Shown here: in pieces, positions 46,713 through 55,300 of the stretch | Layout: every line of letters starts with the position of its first letter | How positions within the stretch are numbered: position 1 is the stretch's first letter | From: Alicyclobacillus mali NBRC 102425 | GTDB taxonomy: Bacteria; Bacillota; Bacilli; Alicyclobacillales; Alicyclobacillaceae | Assembly: GCF_001570745.1 (NCBI RefSeq) | Contig: NZ_BCSG01000023.1 | Location: 19,434 to 83,433 of the forward strand | Length of the DNA: 64,000 bases | Reading direction: 5' to 3' | Made by a program: the position numbers and the translations under genes | The notes under the pieces: model-generated | Databases searched by the model: none | What the model was told of the DNA's origin: nothing | Seen by the model: the letters and a program-made list of their open reading frames with translations, nothing else

Positions 46713-47639
46713 TCACTGCGATCCCGCAGCCCGCGCCGGGCGCCGCCACGCGGACAAGTCGCGATGGATGAGCGCCTCCAGCCGGGCCACGTCCGGCGCA
46801 AAGAATGCGGTCAACTCCTCCCGAAGGTCGGGCTCCATCTCCATCCGTCCGAGCACCATCGACTTCGCCTGGTTGCCCAACCGCTCGCGCACCGCGGCCG
46901 GAATGAACGGCTTCACGATTTCCTTCAGCGCGTTCGGCTTCGCGATGAAGTTGTAGAGCGATCTCGACTTGGGCACGCCCGACTCGTTGTGGCGAATGGA
47001 GGTGTCTGGAACGAAGTCTGTGGACACGCCGAGGAACGCGCAGCAGTCCCGAACCACCTGGACGGGATCGCGCGCGAAATCCTCAAACAGGATGACCTTG
47101 ACCTGATCTCGCCCGAACACGTCGAGATACCGCTTGACCTGCGCCGCATACAGGCCGACGGCACGATAATACCACAGCGGCTCGTAGTGTTGCCGGATCC
47201 GCTCCTCCTCCTTGGCGAGCGACTCGCGGAACGAAAGCGTCTCTCGCTCGTCGCGCACTAGATGCATGTAGGCGGAGAAGGCGCGATCGACCGGATTGCG
47301 CAGCATGATGAGGATCTTGGCGTCGGGGTGCGCGTCGTAGATGCGCTGCGCCGTGCCGGGGTAGAACAGGTAAAACACGGATGCCTCGCCCACAGCCCGC
47401 TCGCCTCGAACGCCGTCAAACAGCTTGAGGTACGCGGCCTCATCGCGAATCGTGTACAGGTTCATGCCCTCGTCGCCGGGGCCTGTGAAACGCTCGGGAA
47501 AATCGGGGATGGAGAAGAAATGCGCCTCTTTCTTCGGCGGAATGTAGATGTCCGGGTGCTGGCTCAGATACCGATCGAGCGAACTCGTGCCGGCCTTCGC
47601 CGCGCCGACGATGAAGAAATTCGGGTGCGCCACGTCCAT
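46713..47639 (-). CDS. Sulfotransferase (PAPS-dependent)
   Basis: A 308-residue sulfotransferase. The 5'-phosphosulfate-binding loop is at the N-terminus: FFIVGAAKAGTSSLDRYLSQHP (about 8-29), and the 3'-phosphate-binding region reads ILIMLRNPVDRAFSAYMHLVRDE. This is the heparan-sulfate-like/ST1 type that sulfates sugars or small molecules. ATG at 47639 with AAGG upstream. Directly downstream of APS kinase, which would make PAPS for it, and in the same operon as a glycosyltransferase; a sulfated surface glycan is the natural inference. Confidence 0.9.
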   Translation of the reverse strand: MDVAHPNFFIVGAAKAGTSSLDRYLSQHPDIYIPPKKEAHFFSIPDFPERFTGPGDEGMNLYTIRDEAAYLKLFDGVRGERAVGEASVFYLFYPGTAQRIYDAHPDAKILIMLRNPVDRAFSAYMHLVRDERETLSFRESLAKEEERIRQHYEPLWYYRAVGLYAAQVKRYLDVFGRDQVKVILFEDFARDPVQVVRDCCAFLGVSTDFVPDTSIRHNESGVPKSRSLYNFIAKPNALKEIVKPFIPAAVRERLGNQAKSMVLGRMEMEPDLREELTAFFAPDVARLEALIHRDLSAWRRPARAAGSQ

Positions 47640-47642
47640 CCC

Positions 47643-48278
47643 CTACCTTTCCCCGGCCGCCCGCTCGCCCGCGGCGTTCGCCGGCGTATTCAGGCAGCCC
47701 GTTCGCTCAAGATAGCGGAGAATGTCCTTGACGCACTCGTGGATGGGCGTTCGATCCGTCTTCAGCACGAGATCCGGTTTATGCGGCGGCTCGTACGGAT
47801 CGTCGATGCCCGTGAACCCTTTGATTTCCCCAGCCAACGCTCGCCGATAGAGCCCCTTCGGATCGCGCGCCTTGCACACATCGACCGGGCAGTCGACGAA
47901 GACCTCGACAAACTCCCCCGGCTCAAACAGCGCGCGGGCCGCCTCCCGATCCCGCCGGTATGGCGAAATGAGGCCGCAGATGGCGATGACGCCCGCGTCC
48001 ACAAACAGCTTCGCCACCTCGGCCGTCCGCCGGATGTTCTCCGCGCGATGGTCGGCGGAAAAGCCGAGATCGCGATTGAGCCCATGGCGGAGGTTGTCCC
48101 CGTCCAGCAGATACGTCCGCACGCCTCGCTCGTGCAGCGCGAGCTCCAGCGCGCAGGCGATGGTCGACTTGCCCGATCCCGACAAACCCGTCAGCCACAC
48201 CACACAGCTCGAATGCCCGTTCAATCGGCGCCTGTCCGCCTTGGTCACCGGCGTAGGCTGCCACACAATGGTGCTCAT
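47643..48278 (-). CDS. cysC: Adenylyl-sulfate kinase
   Basis: Phosphorylates APS to PAPS. The 211-residue product has Walker [10 protein letters not shown] (31-39), [26 protein letters not shown] (APS/ATP lid), [18 protein letters not shown] and the IDDPYEPP motif, all diagnostic. GAGGG precedes the ATG. The CysC start is nine bases after the glycosyltransferase stop; the stop is three bases before the sulfotransferase ATG. No ATP sulfurylase is nearby, so APS must come from elsewhere in the genome. Confidence 0.95.
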   Translation of the reverse strand: MSTIVWQPTPVTKADRRRLNGHSSCVVWLTGLSGSGKSTIACALELALHERGVRTYLLDGDNLRHGLNRDLGFSADHRAENIRRTAEVAKLFVDAGVIAICGLISPYRRDREAARALFEPGEFVEVFVDCPVDVCKARDPKGLYRRALAGEIKGFTGIDDPYEPPHKPDLVLKTDRTPIHECVKDILRYLERTGCLNTPANAAGERAAGER

Positions 48279-48287
48279 CGCTCACCC

Positions 48288-49505
48288 TCACTTCATGTGT
48301 GTCTCCCCCAACAGACGCTCCATCTGAGCCGCGAGTTTCCCGACGACTTCTTCACTGGAGTACGCCAGGGGCACGGGCACGGAAAACGACTCGCCGCGCT
48401 GGTACGCGTCCATCAGCGCCACCATCGCCGACGCGATCCCGTCCACGTCGCGCGGGCTCACGACGGGATGTCCCTCGGCGCGAAGGATGTCCGCAGCGGT
48501 CCCTTCCACGTCCGTGATACCCAGTATCTTCCTTCCGGCACCCAAATAATCAATGAGCTTCGAGGCCAGAAATGGGTTGCGGCCTGTGGCCGATGGCGCA
48601 TCGATGAGAACGAGCACGTCCGCCTGCCGCATGCGCACAAGGCTGTCGAGATACGACACCCGTCCCTTGCGAATCGGAATGGGCGCCCGCGCCACGAGCG
48701 GCTCAAACTTCGACTCGACGTTGCCGTAAAACTCCACGGCCACGCGTTGTCGCATGTCGGGCCGCGCGGTCAGGGCCTCTTCGAGTCCGGCAAGGAACGG
48801 CTCCGGCGAACGCTGTCCATAGAAGTCGCCGAGATACGCGAAGAGCAACTTGTCCGCGATCTCCGCCGGGCGCTCGACGCGCTCCGGGTAGAGCTCTGGC
48901 ATGAAGTGATGAGGCAGGACCAACGACTTGTCCGCGACGGGCACGTGTGGATACAAATGAACGTACTGCTCAAGGATTTCCTTCGTGGGAAAGATGAGCG
49001 CGTCCGCCTTGGCTACGACCGCGCGTTCATTCGCCTCGTCAAACGCCTTGCGCCTCGACGTTCGCCCCGCGTGGTACGGATTGTGCGCCCAGGGATCGCT
49101 GAACTGGGCGATCCACGGTCTCCCAGTCCGCAGCTTCCAACGAAGTGCGAGAAGATGGCTCGCGCCCGGCTGGGATCGGCTGTAGAGGAGATCGACGGGC
49201 AGATTCATAGAGGCCGGCGCTTGCTTCGCCCACAGCCACGCCTCGTCGGCAAATCGCCCAATGATCTTCTCCAGCGCGCGGCGCGGCTTGTACGCGGACG
49301 GCATCCAGGTGGGGAGTCGCTCCACCTCGATGTCGTCCGGAAGCGAGAGCGTCGTATCGGCGGACGGGACGCTGGCCGTGACGAGGCGCAGATGAAACCA
49401 CGTTCTCAGCACCTTGAGCGTTTTCCACACGAGAATCGATTCGGCGTTCAAGACGGGCGGCGCGTGATACGAAATCACCGCGACAGTCGGTTTTCCAGTC
49501 GGCAA
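48288..49505 (-). CDS. Glycosyltransferase (GT4-like)
   Basis: A 405-residue GT-B fold glycosyltransferase. The N-terminal domain starts GKPTVAVISYHAPPVLNAES; the C-terminal donor-binding domain contains LLFAYLGDFYGQRSPEPFLAGLEEA, VEFYGNVESKFEPLV, VSYLDSLVRMRQADVLVLID and LASKLIDYLGAGRKILGI, of the GT4 type. TTG at 49505 is chosen because AGGGGGAG lies six nt upstream. The promoter box TATACT lies about 35 nt upstream. Probably makes a sugar polymer or glycolipid that the sulfotransferase modifies. Confidence 0.85.
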   Translation of the reverse strand: MPTGKPTVAVISYHAPPVLNAESILVWKTLKVLRTWFHLRLVTASVPSADTTLSLPDDIEVERLPTWMPSAYKPRRALEKIIGRFADEAWLWAKQAPASMNLPVDLLYSRSQPGASHLLALRWKLRTGRPWIAQFSDPWAHNPYHAGRTSRRKAFDEANERAVVAKADALIFPTKEILEQYVHLYPHVPVADKSLVLPHHFMPELYPERVERPAEIADKLLFAYLGDFYGQRSPEPFLAGLEEALTARPDMRQRVAVEFYGNVESKFEPLVARAPIPIRKGRVSYLDSLVRMRQADVLVLIDAPSATGRNPFLASKLIDYLGAGRKILGITDVEGTAADILRAEGHPVVSPRDVDGIASAMVALMDAYQRGESFSVPVPLAYSSEEVVGKLAAQMERLLGETHMK

Positions 49506-49538
49506 CGGATGCTCCCCCTGTCCGAAAGATACATCCGT

Positions 49539-49544
49539 AGTATA
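49539..49544 (-). promoter_or_regulatory. -10 box of the glycosyltransferase operon
   Basis: Minus strand TATACT, 33 nt upstream of the TTG. The -35 is not convincing. Confidence 0.45.
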
Positions 49545-49567
49545 GCGAAACGCTCCACGTCTGGATC

Positions 49568-49834
49568 TCACGCCCGCGGCAACCACGCGACCGAACCGTC
49601 CGGCACCTCGAGCGACGGCCGCGCGTACAGGTACCCCTGTTGCCACGTGTATCCCAGGTCAAGCAGGGCCATCGCTTCCTCAGGCCGCTCGACGCCCTCC
49701 GCCAACAGGCGAATGCCGAGCGATTGGGCCATCTCGGCGAGCCCTTGCGCCACACGGCGTTTGGCGGGATCGCGGTCGACGTGATCGACGAATTGGCGAT
49801 CCAACTTCACGACATCTCGAAAACCTCCGCGCAT
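49568..49834 (-). pseudogene. EAL-domain remnant (c-di-GMP phosphodiesterase C-terminal fragment)
   Basis: An 88-residue open frame that is clearly the last third of an EAL domain: FRDVVKLDRQFVDHV (the DxxKLD/FV element), LAEMAQSLGIRLLAEGVE (the metal/catalytic E-GVE motif) and LLDLGYTWQQGYLYARPS (the QGY-F element). The N-terminal half, including EAL itself, is absent, and immediately upstream is the end of another gene. It is thus a truncated relic, not an active enzyme. It shows that an EAL protein once stood here. Confidence 0.82.
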
Positions 49835-50206
49835 TCACAGTATGATGCCCTTCGCCCGTAGGTTTTCGAGACAAGCGGCCAGATACCTGTCGTCATGCTC
49901 AGGATAAATGGGCGACGACTGGGAATCGCGAGAAGGGTCCACTTCAGCCAGCGGCGCGCGCTTCCCGCGGTAGCGCGGATCCCGCCACGCGGAATCCACG
50001 TGGTACCCTCGCCGCTCCATCTCCTCCATGACCAGCCGATGATACTGAACCAAGTACTCGTACGGATGCTGAAAGACGTAATTCACCGTCGCGTGGGGGC
50101 GGTTCCAGCCAAGCCCCCGCAGAGCACAACATTCCCGATGCTGCCCCAACAGCTGCGCGCGCGGCAGCTTCGGAATCAACGCCTCATGCCAGAGTCTCAC
50201 GATCAC
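49835..50206 (-). CDS. Pyrimidine-dimer DNA glycosylase-like protein (TIGR02328-like)
   Basis: A 123-residue protein beginning with MIVRLWHEALIPKLPRAQLL, GQHRECCALRGLGW and HATVNYVFQHPYEYLVQYH, the hallmark of the pyrimidine-dimer glycosylase/endonuclease V-like proteins common in Firmicutes. The C-terminus (DDRYLAACLENLRAKGI) is also typical. GTG at 50206 follows AGGG by five bases; a second GTG at 50200 is possible. It probably has a repair role for UV-damaged DNA, but this branch is not well characterised biochemically. Confidence 0.78.
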   Translation of the reverse strand: MIVRLWHEALIPKLPRAQLLGQHRECCALRGLGWNRPHATVNYVFQHPYEYLVQYHRLVMEEMERRGYHVDSAWRDPRYRGKRAPLAEVDPSRDSQSSPIYPEHDDRYLAACLENLRAKGIIL

Positions 50207-50358
50207 GGACGCCCTTTCATCAGGCGGCCAGAGCGCTGTTGAGAGGATGGAAACTCTCCCCTTGATCGTATCTGACCAACCTTGAAATTTTCTTGAGGAA
50301 TTTTTGAGATTGGAGCACTGTCAAACCACGGCATTTGAAGCAGCAAGTTGGCAAGGGC

Positions 50359-51012
50359 TCATGCGCCGAAGGGCGTCGTATTTCCCTCCGGCGGCCCGGT
50401 ACGTGGAAGATGCCAATTCCAGCGAACCGACAGAATGCGAAGGGCGGCGACGAGAGCGGACAGCAGATATTCCTCCCACGCGGCCCGGACGAGCCCTAAC
50501 CCTACCGCGGCACCGGCCAGCATCGCCCAAATGGCGTAAATCTCGGCCTGAAAGACGAGCGGTTTGCGCGAGGCGAGGAGATCCCGGATGAGCCCGCCCC
50601 CAATCCCTGTCATCAAGGCGGCCACCACGGTGGTGACAAACGTGCTGTGCGCCCGATACGCATACATGGCGCCTTCGACCGCGAACGCCGCCAGGCCGAT
50701 GGCGTCGAAGAAGCTGACGATCCGCCGAAAGCGATGCAGAAATCCGTATGGCAGGATGAGAACAGCCGTGATAGTCAGAGCAGCCGTGACAAACAGGACG
50801 GGCTGGTGCCAGATCTGCGCGACAGGCAAACCGACGATGAGATTCCGAATCATACCGCCTCCGAACGCGGCGACGAACCCGAGCACATACACGCCGAGCC
50901 AGTCATACCGCTCTTCGGTCGCAACGATGGAACCGCTCAGGGCAAACGCAATTGTTCCGATGACGTTAAGCACACTCCATACGATGGGGCATCCCTCCTT
51001 GCCAGAACACAA
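50359..51012 (-). CDS. TRIC-family cation channel / UPF0126 membrane protein (YicG-like)
   Basis: A 217-residue integral membrane protein with two tandem UPF0126/TRIC repeats: NVIGTIAFALSGSIVATE, FVAAFGGGMIRNLIVG in the first, and IGLAAFAVEGAMYAYRAHS, ALMTGIGGGLIRDLLAS in the second; the GGG-x-IRD/N motif occurs twice. Six to seven spans. Bacterial members act as K+/cation channels or glycine-related channels. The start is unclear: TTG at 51012 has no ribosome site, whereas AAGGAGGG sits six to eight bases before an ATC codon; a downstream GTG is possible. Confidence 0.9.
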   Translation of the reverse strand: MCSGKEGCPIVWSVLNVIGTIAFALSGSIVATEERYDWLGVYVLGFVAAFGGGMIRNLIVGLPVAQIWHQPVLFVTAALTITAVLILPYGFLHRFRRIVSFFDAIGLAAFAVEGAMYAYRAHSTFVTTVVAALMTGIGGGLIRDLLASRKPLVFQAEIYAIWAMLAGAAVGLGLVRAAWEEYLLSALVAALRILSVRWNWHLPRTGPPEGNTTPFGA

Positions 51013-51036
51013 TGGGCACGGCCAGGGCGCGTGCCA

Positions 51037-52329
51037 TCAGCGCGGCGGTGCAGCCACCTCCATGGCATCCTCCACAAGCGTATCAACGAACTGCTCCTGA
51101 AACACCTTCACACCGAACGTCAGCATGTTAACCGCCAACTCCGCGTCCCAAAGAGCGTCCTGCAGGCGAGCGAGATGAGTTCTTTCTTCCTCGGAAAGCG
51201 AAACGCGCCCGAATTTCGCCAACGAGTCGTACATGTCATGACGGAAGCGCCACGGGACAAATTTTGGACCGTAGCGCTGCCACAAGGACCGGCCGATGCG
51301 CAGGCCGCCGAGGTCGAAATCGCCGCTGTACCACAGTTCGGAGCCTGCGGACGTCGCGAGATCGAGAAGGCGAAGCACGGCGGCGTTGGGCCAGCCGTAA
51401 GAACAGACGACGGGCGCAGGCGATCGTTCAGCCAACTCAGCGAACACGGCTGGGTTCTCGACGACCATCACCCGCGGCGGAATGCGCCACAGAGTCCCGC
51501 GATCGAGCGAGGCAAGCGTGAAGGCCATCGGGCTCGCGCCTAGCCCGGGCCAGTTGGCGACATGAACCACGGGACTTACGTCGTCGATCCGAATGCCCGC
51601 GCGCAGGTACCAGGCCCGCACAGTTTCAGATGTGCCCTCATCCTGGGCCGCGCCTTCCGCGATCTCGGCCGAATCGGGCTCGTCGGCGCCAAGCGCACCG
51701 TACCTCCAGGCGAGCCAGGCGAAGAGCGCGCGTCCCGCAGGATTCGTGCGATCCAGCGCGTGCGGATCGCCGAAGTGCCGAGCGGCCAGGATGGGCAGGC
51801 GGACGGGCGGATCGGGCGGCGGATCGAGGGCACGCAAGACGCGCAGGACCGCCTCCAACGGGGGGACTTGTCCGATCTCGGCAAACAGCTTCCGCCACTC
51901 CGCGACGAGCCCCCGCCCCGGCGCCCGCCCTGCCCACATCGCCTCCAACCAAGGGCCGAGATCGCCTCCTGTGGATTCGAGGTACGCTCGAAATTCGCTT
52001 TCCAGCCGTTGGCGCTCGGCTCGCACATCTTCCCGAGTGGCCACCTCGCCAAACAGTGCAGCGAGGGCGTCGCCGAGCGTGAGGCCAAACCGCGACTGAA
52101 GAAGGGCAGCCTCCAGCCGCGCGAGCGGCACCTTGATCTGCGTCTCGCCGAACAGATTGATGCCCAGCAGGGCGCCGATGGCCTCCTGCTCATCAAGCGT
52201 AGCTCCTATGAGGACCACGTTGCCGCCGACGCGCCCGAGCGACTCGTATTTCGCCCGAACCGCTTCCCACAGCCGCTTAAGCCCCGGTTTCATCAGTGCA
52301 GCCCGGATGAATGATTTCACATCGCTCAT
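51037..52329 (-). CDS. jetD: Wadjet JetD-like nuclease subunit (DUF2399, toprim-like)
   Basis: A 430-residue protein matching the JetD (DUF3323/DUF2399) set of Wadjet type II. The C-terminal domain is toprim-like: a catalytic glutamate in VMVVENPAVFAEL (E291) and the aspartate pair in WYSGDFDLGGLRIG (D337, D339), the expected topoisomerase VI-type metal site. The N-terminal part (about 1-180) is helical and would bind JetC or the DNA. In Wadjet, JetD cleaves circular DNA that the SMC motor has extruded. ATG overlaps the JetC stop (ATGA). A frame extending to 52389 exists but ATG 52329 is coupled. Confidence 0.87.
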   Translation of the reverse strand: MSDVKSFIRAALMKPGLKRLWEAVRAKYESLGRVGGNVVLIGATLDEQEAIGALLGINLFGETQIKVPLARLEAALLQSRFGLTLGDALAALFGEVATREDVRAERQRLESEFRAYLESTGGDLGPWLEAMWAGRAPGRGLVAEWRKLFAEIGQVPPLEAVLRVLRALDPPPDPPVRLPILAARHFGDPHALDRTNPAGRALFAWLAWRYGALGADEPDSAEIAEGAAQDEGTSETVRAWYLRAGIRIDDVSPVVHVANWPGLGASPMAFTLASLDRGTLWRIPPRVMVVENPAVFAELAERSPAPVVCSYGWPNAAVLRLLDLATSAGSELWYSGDFDLGGLRIGRSLWQRYGPKFVPWRFRHDMYDSLAKFGRVSLSEEERTHLARLQDALWDAELAVNMLTFGVKVFQEQFVDTLVEDAMEVAAPPR

Positions 52330-55300
52330 ACTTGGCGAACAGCCTCCTCCTCGTGGACAAGATCCATCACGCGGACCTGGCCGTCCCATCGGAAGCGGAT
52401 GAGCGTCACCACGTCGGCGTCCTGCGGGCGATGCACCTCCACGATGGACAGAGACGGCACCGTGTCGTAACAGCCCCAGAGCTGCTGACTCGTCATGATG
52501 AAGTCATAGTCGAGCGACACGATGAGCGCAAACATGTCGCGGACATTGTCGTCGTCCACACCCGCAAAGGCCTCGTCCAGGCAAATGATCCGGGGCGCGT
52601 CGTCGCGGGCGTCGCTCAGGCGCGCGTCAACCGCGGCGAAGAGCGGAATGTACATCGCCATCGCCTTCTCGCCGCCACTCAGGATGTTGAATTGCGAATC
52701 AGTCAGTTCGCGCCGGGAAGCCATGCCCGCCTTTCGGAAGTACAGCCGGAACTCGAACCACTGTCGGTAGTCGAGCAACTGATAGATCCATTCGCGGAAC
52801 GATCCCCCGCCTTCCGCCTCCTGCCGCGCGTAGTCAATGCGCGTGCGGAAGTGGCGGATCATATCCTCCATTTCCTGCGGCAACATGAGTTCCGGGCTCT
52901 TGCGCAAAAGCGCCACCAGCCGCTCGGCGCTCATCTCACCCTCTTCCTGTGCAGGGCGCGGCCGCCACTCGAGCGATAGCGCAAAGCCGTTGGACGTGTC
53001 CCGCTGCGACATGAACCGGTTCATCTGGCGCACCCACGCCTCCGCGCGGTTGATCTTGTCGCGAATGGCCCGGCCGACGCTCCGCATGAAGATCTCCTCA
53101 TACAGTTCCCGCTCGCGCTCTTCGATGTAGAGGCGCTGCTCCTCCTCCATCCGCACGAGCTCCTGCCACAGCGCAAACGGCGTCAGCGGGCGGTTCCGAT
53201 CCCGGACGGATCGCACAATCATCCGCCCCAGCGCCTCGTCGTACGTCCCCTCAATGGCGTAATCCACGAGCACGTTGCGCACCACCTGCAGCTCCTCCAT
53301 CAGGCGCTGGCGTGCGCTGCCTTCGTGTTCCGATCCATACGCGCCCCGAATCTCGCGATGCACGATGTGCGCCAGCCGGGAAAGTGCCTGCCTGCCCGAG
53401 GGCTGGCGCAAATCCTCCGCGATCCCGTCCACGAGCCCAAGCGCCCATTCCTCCGCGAGCGCTTTGAGGGCGCGCTCAGCCTCCGCTTCTTTGTCGTCGA
53501 GGACACCCTGCGCCTGTTCCAGCCGCTGCTTCGCCATGCCGATTTTCTCGTCGAGCGCGCGACGCCTCGTCTCGAGGTCCTCGCGGCGCTTGCGAAGCGC
53601 GTCTTTGCGCGCCCGAAGCTCTTTTTGGCGCTCGTACAGATCGATCACGCCTAGCGCGCGCAGCTGCTCACGCAGTGCCTCCGCCCTCACGCGCAGATGG
53701 TCGCACTCTCGCCGAAGCTCCACACGTCGTTTTCGCTCCGCATCCGCCCGCGCAACGGCCCTCTCAATATCCTGTGCGAGCTGTGTCGCCTCGCGGGTGA
53801 GATGGGCGTATTCCGTATAGAAGCGGCGCAGATGGTGCAATGCGTCGCGATACCTCTGGAGTTGCTCGAGTGCCTCGACGAAATCCTCGAGCCGCGAAAG
53901 TCGCGCCCAGACCGACCTTTCGGCCACCCAGGCCTCCTCCCGCTGGTGCCAATGCGATCTTGCTTCCTGGTAAGCCTCGGTCTGCTGCCTGAGGAACTCA
54001 ACAGCTTCTTCCAGCCGCAACTTGTGGCGATAGACGTCTTCCCGCGCCCTGCGCAGCGGATCTTCCGGCGGAAACGCCCGCATCTCTTCCTCAATCCGCG
54101 CGCGATGGCGCCTGACCTCCGCAAGTTCTTCCTCGAGACACGCGATCTCGGCCTCCGCAGTCGCGATGGCCGCCTCCAGCGCCTCGATTCGCGCCAGCTT
54201 TGTGCGCCGCCTGGCCTCATAGCCGATCCATTCGGCTTGCGGCTTCTCATCTGTATGGCCAGCGAGCGGCCCGATGTGATACCTCCCGTCAGGCGCAACG
54301 GCGGCCTGCCCGGCCTCGGATTCATCGCCGATCACGATGGTGCGCAGCGCATTCTCAATGTCGACGGCTACGAGCCCCGATCCCTCGGGAACTGTCGGCC
54401 GCAGAAAATCGGCGAGCGTGTAACCCAAAAGAGCGGGCCGCGGCGCAATCCACGCCTCCTCCTCCCCTGGCTCCAAGTCGGGCGGCGAGGGCGAGATCCA
54501 TGCGTCAATGAGCCCGGTCGCCTCGAGCGCGCGCTCCAGCGCAGCCTGGGTGCGCGCATCGACACCGTCCCGAAACTCACACGCCATGTAAAGCGGCGCT
54601 CCCACGCTGCTGGCGTTCTGTCGGCGCCTGCGCGAAGCAGTGCGCGCCTCGCTGCGCTCCGGCTCGGGGTCCCTTCGATCTCGCCACTCCGCAAGCTCCT
54701 TCTCAAGCGCTCGCTTCTCCTCGTTGCGGTGATGCAGGATCGCTTGAAGCTCGTGCTCGCGCAGCACGTGCTCGCCCACGGCTTCCTCGTGCGCCCGTCG
54801 GAAGGGGCGCATCACCTCGTCGTAGGTCGTGTCCGGATACGCTCTCAATGCGTAGAGCGCCGCGCGCCACATCTCGTCCGTGGCCGAAATGGCGGACAGA
54901 CCTCGATACCAACGGAACACCGCGTCCTCCTGCGCTTGCACCGCCTGTTCCAGCCGCGACTCCGCCGCACGCAAGTTCCCTTCTTCGTTGTCCCGACGCT
55001 TGGCTGCCTCGCCCATGGCTCGTTCCGCGTCGGCCATCCGCTCGCTCGCCTTCGCCTCTTCCCTTCCTAGGGAAATGGCGTGCCTGAGGCGATTCGCATG
55101 AAGCTCCACTTCGGCGAACCATCGCTCGAACACATCATCCGAGTACACCGCATCGGCGTCTGGGTCCGCGTACACGGAATGGCCCGCGAATTCTGTCGCG
55201 TCCGCGAGACGCTCCAGCGCCTCTCGACCGGACGCCATCCGTTGCTCGCACTGAGCACGACGGTCTTCCACCTGATGAAGGCCCTTCTCACGGCGCTCGA

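Noticed and set aside
47262..49784. An 840-codon plus-strand open frame over the sulfotransferase/cysC/GT genes
   Set aside because: Arginine-rich antisense frame, typical of high-GC chance frames; the minus strand carries the real genes.
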